From positions 1 through 5,539 of the forward strand of contig DAOVZA010000167.1 of NCBI GenBank assembly GCA_030635405.1: 5,539 bases of DNA, given 5' to 3'. Each line of letters opens with the position of its first letter. Within the stretch, counting starts at the first letter, position 1. The notes under the pieces were generated by a model. It saw only the letters and a list, made by a program, of their open reading frames with translations. It did not search any database and was not told the origin of the DNA. This DNA is from Desulfocapsa sp. Its GTDB lineage: Bacteria; Desulfobacterota; Desulfobulbia; Desulfobulbales; Desulfocapsaceae. This document shows, piece after piece, positions 1-5,539 of this stretch. Both the position numbers and the translations under genes were made by a program.

Positions 1-245
1 AAGAGCAGGGCATGTTGAAGTTCTTCTTCACTTGCACCAGCTTGAAGAGCCCTTCTGGTATGAGAATTTACGGAACCAACTGAGCCAAGTGAAGCGGCCA
101 CACCGAGCTGGATGAGCTCAGATGTTTTGTTATCAAGTGGACCCGCTTTACGGACTGTGGCACCAAGGTTCTGCACTGCATCAAGAACTTCAGGGAAACG
201 TTTTTGCAGACGACGGTAATGTTTTGGACCTTTTTTCTTAGACAT
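1..245 (-). CDS. Carboxymuconolactone decarboxylase (CMD) family protein, 3' part cut by window edge
   Basis: The 81 visible codons from the ATG at 245 read as a CMD/AhpD-like helical domain. After a basic N-terminus (MSKKKGPKHYRRL) comes the family pattern: LGATVRKAGPLDNKTSELIQLGVAASLG, here in shortened form, with GPLDNKTSELI and then SHTRRALQAGASEEELQHAL. CMD proteins include gamma-carboxymuconolactone decarboxylase (protocatechuate pathway) and AhpD-type peroxidases that use a CxxC pair. Here the position of that pair reads SVNS followed by H, so both cysteines are absent. This argues against AhpD-type peroxidase activity, while the His is kept. A strong ribosome site (AGGAG, 6 nt before the ATG) supports the start. 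The gene follows the MocR regulator on the same strand after 49 bp with no clear terminator between, so co-transcription is possible. The exact substrate cannot be told. Confidence 0.88.
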   Translation of the reverse strand, partial: MSKKKGPKHYRRLQKRFPEVLDAVQNLGATVRKAGPLDNKTSELIQLGVAASLGSVGSVNSHTRRALQAGASEEELQHALL

Positions 246-294
246 GAATGTCTCCTTTTTGTTGTGTTGGTAGGTGTTGCGGCTGTTTTAACAA

Positions 295-1683
295 TTACAT
301 CGTTACCATAGGATCACTTTGTAATTCACCATCGAGAACCCTTTTAATCAGTTGAAGTCCTGTTGAAAGTTCTTCAATGGATTTTGTACCTGTTAAAGAT
401 ATCCTTGCTGCGGCTGGTGCCGGTGCATCTCCCACCGTAAATTTCTCAGCTCCAAACACATTTACACCAAGCTCCCGCATACGCTGCTCAAACAAATGGC
501 CACGCCACGGAGTGGGAAGGGATAACCAGATAAAAAAACCACTCATTATACCCGTAAAATTGTAATCATGCAGGATACCTTTAGCCAGCGCAAAACGCTT
601 TGCAGATTCTTTTCTCTTTAAATCAATTACTTTATCTGCTGTGCCGTCTTTTATCCACATACTTAGAAGCTCGACGTTTAGTGGTGGGGTCATCCATGTT
701 GTGTTCAGGATAGCCTCACGAACCGATCTTCTGAATTTTTGCGGAACAACCATAAATCCTACCCGTAACCCTGCAGCTAAAGCCTTTGAAATTCCGGCGA
801 TATATATTCCATTATCAGGTACAAGGGCACTTATTGGGGAGATAGTTCCTGTGCGAGTCAGATCGTAGGCGTCATCCTCTATTGCAATGAGTTTATATTT
901 TTTTATAATCTCGGCCAGTGCTTCACGACGAGAAAGCGAGAGGGTTGCGGTAGTTGGATTCTGAACGCCGGGCATCAGATACAATCCCTTGATCTGTTCA
1001 CGCCTGCATATTCGGTCCAGACTTTCAGGATGCATCCCTGATCGATCCATCTCAACAGGAATCAGTCGTAAACCAAGCATGGCGGCCAGGGTCTTTATGC
1101 CCGGATAGGTCAGGCTGTCTGTGGCAATACGATCACCTGGACGAAACAGACCGCTTAATATACAGGTCATGGCATGCTGGGCACCGGAGCAGACTATTAT
1201 ACTGGTACTACTTACCTTAAGGCCATAACGATTGGCCCACTCTGCCCCAACCGCTTTATGTTCAGGAAGGCCTCCGGGATCAGAGTAGTGCATAAGCGAA
1301 GAGATATCTTTTCTACGACATAACTTCTTGAGCCCGGTGGCAAGATCAGGATCGAGATGATACAGAGGATTAACCAGCCCCATTTCAATCATTCCGGGAG
1401 CGTGCGGTTCATGGGATACCATGGGGGTATCTGTTCCGGCATCGGAAGTTACATAGGTTCCTCGCCCGACTGTTCCTGCAATTAATCCTCGCCTTTCAGC
1501 TTCCTTATAGCCTCTAGTGACAGTGGTAACGTTCATTGTAAGTATATCTGCAAGATCACGATGTGTGGGCAGCTTTTCCCCTGCATGAAGCCGGCCAGAA
1601 AAGATATCATGTTCTATTGCATCTGCTAATTGCTTATAAAGTGGTGCATCGTTGTTTTGTATGTGTGGTGTCCAAGTTGTCAT
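295..1683 (-). CDS. MocR-type (GntR family) transcriptional regulator with aminotransferase-like PLP domain
   Basis: The 462-residue product has an N-terminal winged helix of the GntR type (about residues 14-78: PLYKQLADAIEHDIFSGRL, then LPTHRDLA, ending GRGTYV). A linker of about 30 residues leads to a fold-type I aminotransferase domain (about 105-450). The PLP pocket looks complete: Asn242 in the NPT motif, Asp270-x-x-Tyr273, Schiff-base Lys300 in GISKALAAGLRVG, and Arg427 in ARISL. MocR proteins sense PLP or amino-acid-derived ligands and control vitamin B6, amino-acid or transport genes, usually including a divergent neighbour. The neighbour here is a LysE-type exporter. I chose the ATG at 1683, giving MTTWTP, over the ATG at 1719 (12 residues longer). 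MocR proteins typically begin just before a WTP motif, and the longer start falls inside the shared operator. Neither start has a visible Shine-Dalgarno site. The specific ligand is not inferable. Confidence 0.93.
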   Translation of the reverse strand: MTTWTPHIQNNDAPLYKQLADAIEHDIFSGRLHAGEKLPTHRDLADILTMNVTTVTRGYKEAERRGLIAGTVGRGTYVTSDAGTDTPMVSHEPHAPGMIEMGLVNPLYHLDPDLATGLKKLCRRKDISSLMHYSDPGGLPEHKAVGAEWANRYGLKVSSTSIIVCSGAQHAMTCILSGLFRPGDRIATDSLTYPGIKTLAAMLGLRLIPVEMDRSGMHPESLDRICRREQIKGLYLMPGVQNPTTATLSLSRREALAEIIKKYKLIAIEDDAYDLTRTGTISPISALVPDNGIYIAGISKALAAGLRVGFMVVPQKFRRSVREAILNTTWMTPPLNVELLSMWIKDGTADKVIDLKRKESAKRFALAKGILHDYNFTGIMSGFFIWLSLPTPWRGHLFEQRMRELGVNVFGAEKFTVGDAPAPAAARISLTGTKSIEELSTGLQLIKRVLDGELQSDPMVTM

Positions 1684-1684
1684 G

Positions 1685-1720
1685 CATACAATGATTACAT
1701 TGACATCATACAATGTCAAT
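1685..1720. promoter_or_regulatory. Candidate MocR operator: direct repeat plus overlapping inverted repeat
   Basis: Two kinds of repeat overlap in the divergent MocR/exporter gap. CATACAATG occurs at 1685-1693 and again at 1707-1715, a start-to-start distance of 22 bp, about two helical turns. ATTGACAT (1699-1706) is followed after 6 bp by its exact reverse complement ATGTCAAT (1713-1720). Known MocR regulators such as GabR and PdxR bind direct repeats in divergent promoter regions. The inverted repeat carries TTGACA on both strands, so a bound protein would cover the -35 box of the exporter and sit on the regulator's own promoter. Binding by the adjacent MocR protein is inferred, not shown. 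Confidence 0.55.
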
Positions 1721-1728
1721 AATATATC
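1700..1728 (+). promoter_or_regulatory. Candidate sigma70 promoter of the LysE-family gene
   Basis: A perfect -35 TTGACA at 1700-1705 is followed after 17 bp by TATATC at 1723-1728, which matches four of six -10 positions. Transcription would start near 1735 and leave a leader of about 45 nt with the AGGA ribosome site. The -35 box lies within the inverted repeat, so repression by occlusion is the simplest regulatory reading. The weak -10 box also leaves room for activation. Confidence 0.5.
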
Positions 1729-1778
1729 TGCCTACAGGGAAATTATTTTGAATGTCTTTTTCACAATAGGATTACACA

Positions 1779-2369
1779 ATGTTGGACAATCTTCTGCCTT
1801 TTATCTTATTTGTTATTGCTATGACTGGAACTCCAGGTCCGGGAAATCTTACCATGATGGCCATTGGCCAAACCACTGGTTTTGCAAGTTCAATCCCATT
1901 TCTTATCGGAACGGCGGTGGGTTGTATTATCCTTGATACTTTGGTTGCCTGCGGACTGGGTGAGATTATTGTATCTTCACCCGTGATGGCAACTTCTCTG
2001 CGTATTGCAGGATTGGTCTATATTTTGTATCTGGCAGGAAAGGTTCTGACCCTGCAGCTTACAACCAAAAATGTGGAAAAACGGTTTTCCTTCTTTGAAG
2101 GATTTCTGATTCACCCATTAAGCCCTAAGAGCTGGGCCATGGCCATTGTTGCATTCAGCCAGTTTATGAATCCTGAGCAGCCTCTTGGTCCGCAGATTGC
2201 CATATTTGTAATCTGTTTTCTAGTTGGATTATTGGTGTTTCACAGCTCATGGTGTGCAGCTGGCGCACTTATTCCACGTTTGATACATTCGAAGCGTTTA
2301 TTGTTTGGGATTAATTGTGTAATGGTGACGTTGATGGTTGGTGCTACAGGATATGCGATGTTTGTGTAG
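1779..2369 (+). CDS. LysE/RhtB family amino-acid exporter (translocator)
   Basis: The 196-residue, strongly hydrophobic protein has the usual length of the family (about 200) and roughly six membrane segments, near residues 5-25, 38-60, 70-92, 110-130, 138-162 and 174-195. Family hallmarks are TPGPGN at 18-23, just after the first segment, and LSPKSWAMA at 114-122. The second corresponds to the usual NPKxW motif, with Ser where Asn is common. LysE/RhtB proteins export basic or neutral amino acids, homoserine lactone or related small molecules across the inner membrane, driven by the proton gradient. AGGA at 1768-1771, 7 nt before the ATG, fixes the start. The gene is divergent from the MocR regulator, whose putative operator covers its promoter. 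An SGNH-like pseudogene follows 73 bp downstream on the same strand. The exported compound cannot be named. Confidence 0.92.
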   Translation: MLDNLLPFILFVIAMTGTPGPGNLTMMAIGQTTGFASSIPFLIGTAVGCIILDTLVACGLGEIIVSSPVMATSLRIAGLVYILYLAGKVLTLQLTTKNVEKRFSFFEGFLIHPLSPKSWAMAIVAFSQFMNPEQPLGPQIAIFVICFLVGLLVFHSSWCAAGALIPRLIHSKRLLFGINCVMVTLMVGATGYAMFV

Positions 2370-2442
2370 GGGAAGTTATTGTGTCTGTGTTGGATGCCAT
2401 GTATATTTTTCAGCAGTTAGCAATAGAGGTTGGAAACTGGGT

Positions 2443-3509
2443 ATGGTCAAAATTATGAAAAATAAGTCAGGTACAAATTACTCGAAAATTGTCGCCCTGT
2501 TTTTTGGCCTGCTCTTGTTGATATTTGTTTTGCTGGAAGTATTTCTGCGATTGTATTTTGCCTCTGATCCTAAAGATATCCTTTATTCAAGGTCCTATGA
2601 GAAGAGAAAAGGCATTTCCAATGGATATGATTATAACTTTCGTCTAAATTCCATAGGTTATAAAGATACTGAATTTATAGAGAAGAAGCAAAACAGCGTT
2701 AGAATTCTAGCATTGGGTGATTCGTTCACATTTGGTAATGTGCCTTACTCACAGAGTTACATTAGACTGTTAGAACAAAAACTTGAAGTGATCACACCCG
2801 AACTTGAAATTGTGAATCTGGGATTGCCGGGGATCGGTCTTCGTGAATCTTTAGCGATATTGGGTCGAGAAGGACTTGCTCTTCAACCTGATGTGCTGTT
2901 GCTTTCCATATTTGTCGGAGATGACATATCGCAAAGTAAGGGCCGTAAATATTATAGGTATTCTTATCTTCTGTCTTGGCTGAATTCTTATATCAAGAAA
3001 GACCAGAAATATCAGGGGCGGGTGTATCATCCTAAGGGGGAATATTGCGATACTTGCAGGGTAATGCCTGAAAAGGAATTAATTAGCCTTGAACAGAAAA
3101 GGCTTTTCTTTACAAGAACAGGAATAGAAAATTAACAACACAACTGAACTATACAAAAAATTATTTGCAGGAAATCCTGGAGTTGTGTGAACAAAACAAT
3201 ATTGATCCTGTGGTCGTTCTTATTCCAACAGTCCTGCAAATGAATGGTCTATTGCAAAAAACCGTACTTACAGCATCAGACAATGTAAAAGTCTCAAAAA
3301 CAGATTGGCAATGGGCTCAGCCTAACAATTTGCTCAGAGACTATTTACTGGAAAACAAAATACAGTGTATTGATCTGCTTCAACCCTTTACAAGAAAAGC
3401 AAAGACAGATCTCTACCGAGTGGGCGACATTCACTGGAGTTTAGCGGGCCACGCACTTGCCGCAGAAGTCGTGGCTGATGTATTACAGATTGGCAAACCT
3501 GATGAATAG
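2443..3509 (+). pseudogene. Membrane-anchored SGNH hydrolase-like protein, broken by a -1 frameshift near 3131
   Basis: The first reading frame runs from 2443 to a TAA at 3133-3135. It encodes a short basic N-terminus, one membrane segment (about residues 15-37), a NSIGYKD motif near 69-75, the SGNH block I GDSFTFG with nucleophile Ser94, GLPGIG (block II-like) and VGDDI near 158-162 (block III-like, where GxND is common). The continuation is in the -1 frame. It is open from 3093, carries the LCEQNNIDPVVVLIP strand, and ends with the block V motif DIHWSLAGH (Asp at 3426-3428, His at 3432-3434). One extra A in the A4 run at 3128-3131 would give one 356-codon gene, joining ...TRTGIE to KLTTQLNYTKNYL. 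Such proteins are bitopic acyl-esterases or acyltransferase partners, often linked to envelope polysaccharides. The start at 2443 has only a weak ribosome site (GGA 8 nt upstream). The ATG at 2455 is an alternative. Upstream extension to 2338 would overlap the exporter and adds no recognisable domain. Confidence 0.82.
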
Positions 3510-3559
3510 AAAAGGCGCTGTCGAATTACTGTTTCTTACTGTTGTTCTGATGTTACCGG

Positions 3560-4414
3560 CTAATTGTAACGGTCAAATTCACTGTAATATTCTGTAAAAC
3601 CAACCGCTGATTTCAGTTCTTCAAAATCCAATACGTTATCTGGTTTTTTGCCACTCTTTATCATCTCAAGCGATTGTCGCATGGCAAGAATAGAGGCATT
3701 GACCAAGGTAAGTGGAAATACAGCTATTTTATACCCAATCTCTTCTAATTGTTCAGGAGGCAGAACCGGAGTCTTGCCATGCTCGATCATGTTTGCCATT
3801 TTGGGACCGGGAACAGAACTACAATATTCACGCATTTCCTGCTCTGATTCGGGTGCTTCAAGAAATGTAATATCAGCACCTATTCGTGCAAATTCTTTGG
3901 TACGATAAATTGCTTCTTCAAGATCATGGGTGGCTCTGGAATCGGTTCTTGCCATAATGAGAATATCGAGTCCCTCATTACGTGCATCAATGGCTGCCTG
4001 AAGTCTTGAAAAAGCTTCTTCACGAGAGACCACAACTTTTCCTTTGGTGTGGCCACAGCGTTTTGGCATGACCTGATCTTCGAGCATTATGCAACTGAAT
4101 CCAGCATTTGCATATCCTTGAACGGTACGTTTCACATTTACGGCATTTCCAAAACCGGTGTCTCCATCTCCAATCATCGGAATACTGACGCTACTGCAGA
4201 TAGTTCTTCCTTGAGCCACCATTTCACCGTAGGAAATTAACCCTGTGTCAGCAACACCGAGTTGTGAGGCAGAGACAGCAAATCCACTCATAAATCCGAT
4301 TTGAAAACCGGCCTGTTCGATAAGTTTGGCAGACATTGCATCGTGGCAGCCAGGCATTGTTAGTAGTCCAGGTTTGTTTAATAAAGCTCGTAGTTTGTCA
4401 GCTGGTGTGGTCAT
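3560..4414 (-). CDS. Isocitrate lyase/PEP mutase superfamily C-C lyase (2-methylisocitrate or 2,3-dimethylmalate lyase-like)
   Basis: The 284-residue protein is a full-length member of the PEP mutase/isocitrate lyase TIM-barrel superfamily. Visible motifs are PGCHDAMSAKL (21-31), the SGFAVSAS loop (43-50), GDGDTGFGN (82-90, with metal-site Asp83 and Asp85), LEDQ (111-114), PKRCGH (117-122), ARTDSR (155-160) and EAP (186-188). The Cys120-containing KRCGH loop is the catalytic signature of the lyase branch (isocitrate, 2-methylisocitrate and 2,3-dimethylmalate lyases). Phosphonate-forming PEP mutases and PA4872-type oxaloacetate decarboxylases lack that Cys. The expected reaction is Mg2+-dependent retro-Claisen or aldol cleavage of a 2-hydroxy/oxo dicarboxylate in the cytoplasm. 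No prp operon genes are adjacent, so PrpB is not assigned. AAGGA 7 nt upstream supports the ATG at 4414. The gene is divergent from a TRAP binding protein, which suggests a shared substrate pathway. Confidence 0.9.
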   Translation of the reverse strand: MTTPADKLRALLNKPGLLTMPGCHDAMSAKLIEQAGFQIGFMSGFAVSASQLGVADTGLISYGEMVAQGRTICSSVSIPMIGDGDTGFGNAVNVKRTVQGYANAGFSCIMLEDQVMPKRCGHTKGKVVVSREEAFSRLQAAIDARNEGLDILIMARTDSRATHDLEEAIYRTKEFARIGADITFLEAPESEQEMREYCSSVPGPKMANMIEHGKTPVLPPEQLEEIGYKIAVFPLTLVNASILAMRQSLEMIKSGKKPDNVLDFEELKSAVGFTEYYSEFDRYN

Positions 4415-4473
4415 GATTGTGTCCTTGGGTGTTATTGTGGATAAAAGTGTTTCTTCAAAGATTAGCTGCGATT

Positions 4474-4502
4474 TGTATAGTGTGTTTTGATTGAAAAAGC
4501 AA
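4474..4502 (-). promoter_or_regulatory. Candidate promoter of the lyase gene
   Basis: On the minus strand TTGCTT (4502-4497) and TATACA (4479-4474) are separated by 17 bp, placing a start site near 4467 and a leader of about 50 nt. The match is moderate (three of six and four of six). A competing -35, perfect TTGACA at 4532-4527, has only a poor -10 (TTAACT after 18 bp). Either could be used. Confidence 0.3.
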
Positions 4503-4534
4503 AGTTAACTGAGGTTTCTTCAGCACTGTCAACG

Positions 4535-4556
4535 CATTGCTAAGAATGATGCAATG
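4535..4556. promoter_or_regulatory. Inverted repeat CATTGC-N10-GCAATG, candidate regulator site
   Basis: Six-base perfect arms at 4535-4540 and 4551-4556 have centres 16 bp apart. The repeat sits in the divergent lyase/TRAP gap, just upstream (on the minus strand) of a perfect TTGACA box at 4532-4527. That position fits an activator or repressor of the lyase gene. Arms of this length can occur by chance in a 300-bp gap, so this is tentative. Confidence 0.3.
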
Positions 4557-4636
4557 GCAACGTTTTACTAAATCAATGAAAAATGTTAGGGTAATTTGTC
4601 ATTTTTCTTTGGATCTTAGGAAATTTAAGAGATACA

Positions 4637-4651
4637 AACAATAGTATTGTT
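4637..4651. promoter_or_regulatory. 15-bp palindrome AACAATA-G-TATTGTT, candidate operator
   Basis: Seven-base perfect arms flank a single central G, about 65 bp before the TRAP gene start. The dyad is short and compact, without a GC-rich stem or a T-run, so it resembles a protein operator rather than a terminator. Apart from these sites, the 4415-4715 gap shows no small ORF with a ribosome site and no RNA structure I can support. No convincing sigma70 promoter for the TRAP gene is visible either, which could mean that it depends on an activator. Confidence 0.4.
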
Positions 4652-4715
4652 AAACACCCTGTGGAAATCCTTAATACAGTTCCATTCAACCCATAAAATC
4701 AACAAAGGAAGCACT

Positions 4716-5539
4716 ATGGAAAGGCGTTCGTTTTTAAAAAAAGCAGGCATTGGAACCGCAGCAGCTGCAGCGGCATTAACCGTTGGAGTACCTGCAGTTA
4801 GAGCAGAATCTCCCAAGATTAGATGGCAGGGTACAAGTTTTTGGAATCCAAAAGTACGAATCCTGTTTGATGGTGCAAAAAGATTTTGTGACAATGTTAG
4901 TGATATGACCGATGGCCAGTTTCAGATAAAACTGTATGGTGGCGGCGAACTGGTTCCACCTCCTGGAGCATTTGATGCTGTTTCTAAGGGAACTGTTCAG
5001 ATGGGAACCGGATCTCCCTACTTCTGGGCTGGAAAATCAACGGCTTTTAACTGGTTTGGTTCCATCCCCTTTGGAATGAACGCACAATCCATTAATGCAT
5101 GGTTCTATGAAGGAAATGGTCAGGCATTGATGAGTGAGTTGTATGACAAGTTTGATCTTGTGCCACGAATTATTGGAAACTCCGGCGTTCAAATGGGTGG
5201 TTGGTATCGAAAGAAAATCAACTCCGTTGAAGATTTCAAAGGCATGAAAATGCGTATTGGCAGTATCGCAGGAAAGGTTATGTCTGAGATGGGCGTGACA
5301 ACAGTTTTTATTCCACCTGCTGAAATCTTTCCATCCCTTGAAAGAGGTGTTGTGGATGCGGCTGAATTTGTCGGTCCTGTTCATGATATCCTGCTTGGAC
5401 TCCATAAAGTTGCAAAATATTACTACACACCAGGTTGGCATGAACCCGGACCAACTCTGGACGTCTCCTTTAAGAAACAGGCCTACAATGATCGTCCCGT
5501 GCATTATCAAAGGGTGCTCGACATAGCGGCTGCTGATGT
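4716..5539 (+). CDS. TRAP transporter substrate-binding protein (DctP family, TakP-like), 3' end cut by window edge
   Basis: An open frame of 274 codons runs from the ATG at 4716 off the right edge, against about 360 residues for the family. The N-terminus is a Tat signal: ERRSFLKKAG, an alanine-rich hydrophobic stretch (14-28), and a likely cleavage after AVRA at residue 30. The mature part follows the DctP pattern: FCDNVSDMTDGQFQIKLYGGGEL, VSKGTVQMG, then GGWYRKKINSVEDFKGMKMR with the conserved ligand-carboxylate Arg180, GKVMSEMG, and AEFVGP at 216-221. This region resembles the TakP group that binds 2-oxo acids, with Phe218 where Trp is usual. The periplasmic protein would deliver its ligand to DctQM membrane subunits, probably encoded beyond the window. 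AAAGGA, 6 nt upstream, is a strong ribosome site. The Tat signal suggests folding or oligomerisation before export. Confidence 0.93.
   Translation, partial: MERRSFLKKAGIGTAAAAAALTVGVPAVRAESPKIRWQGTSFWNPKVRILFDGAKRFCDNVSDMTDGQFQIKLYGGGELVPPPGAFDAVSKGTVQMGTGSPYFWAGKSTAFNWFGSIPFGMNAQSINAWFYEGNGQALMSELYDKFDLVPRIIGNSGVQMGGWYRKKINSVEDFKGMKMRIGSIAGKVMSEMGVTTVFIPPAEIFPSLERGVVDAAEFVGPVHDILLGLHKVAKYYYTPGWHEPGPTLDVSFKKQAYNDRPVHYQRVLDIAAAD

Noticed and set aside
641..868. Plus-strand ORF of 75 codons within the MocR gene
   Set aside because: It is antisense to the aminotransferase-like domain and has no ribosome site or domain.
2338..2442. Upstream extension of the SGNH frame to the ATG at 2338
   Set aside because: It overlaps the end of the exporter gene, has no recognisable domain and no ribosome site. 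The basic stretch plus membrane anchor starts naturally at 2443.
3093..3135. Programmed -1 ribosomal frameshifting in the SGNH gene
   Set aside because: The in-phase candidates (G AAA AGG at 3096, T TTC TTT at 3105, A GAA AAT at 3126) are not proper X XXY YYZ heptamers. I see no strong downstream hairpin, and such enzymes are not known to use recoding.
3526..3543. Tandem TTACTGTT copies spaced 10 bp
   Set aside because: Only two copies of a simple T-rich word in a short convergent gap. No array or known site type fits.
3551..3573. Hairpin GTTAC-N9-GTAAC / ACCG-CGGT between the convergent genes as a terminator
   Set aside because: The arms are only 4-5 bp, overlap the end of the lyase reading frame, and have no T-run. 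It is too weak to call.
4625..4894. Minus-strand ORF of 89 codons at the start of the TRAP gene
   Set aside because: It is antisense to the Tat signal and N-terminal DctP domain, has no family resemblance, and is a shadow of the real gene.
5037..5510. Minus-strand ORF of 157 codons
   Set aside because: It lies wholly antisense to the well-conserved TRAP binding protein, and its translation looks like no known protein.

Overview
The window comes from a Gram-negative, probably proteobacterial heterotroph. The pointers are a TRAP transporter binding protein with a Tat signal, a MocR-type regulator and a LysE-family exporter, in moderately AT-rich DNA with good Shine-Dalgarno sites on most genes. 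The sequence does not allow a species call. Six protein-coding loci are visible. There are no rRNA or tRNA genes, CRISPR arrays, insertion sequences or phage genes.

Left part (1-2369): a carboxymuconolactone-decarboxylase-family gene, cut by the left edge, lies 49 bp downstream of a MocR regulator (GntR DNA-binding domain fused to an aminotransferase fold). Both are on the minus strand. The regulator is divergent from a LysE/RhtB-type exporter. The gap of about 95 bp between them holds an 8-bp perfect inverted repeat and a 9-bp direct repeat spaced 22 bp. The repeats overlap a good sigma70 -35 box. This looks like a self-contained unit in which a PLP-binding regulator controls an amino-acid-type exporter and itself.

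Middle (2443-3509): a membrane-anchored SGNH hydrolase-like gene is broken by a one-base frameshift near 3131. The Ser nucleophile motif falls in one reading frame and the Asp/His motif in the other. It is best read as a recent pseudogene or a sequencing error.

Right part (3560-5539): an isocitrate lyase/PEP mutase superfamily gene with an intact KRCGH lyase motif is on the minus strand. It is divergent from a TakP-like TRAP substrate-binding protein that runs off the right edge. The 301-bp gap between them holds two dyad elements. The pairing suggests uptake of a small organic (2-oxo or hydroxy) acid and C-C cleavage of it or a derivative. The substrate is not known.

Nothing here amounts to a clearly new biological system. 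The most useful leads are the MocR/LysE operator architecture, the split SGNH gene and the lyase/TRAP divergent pair.
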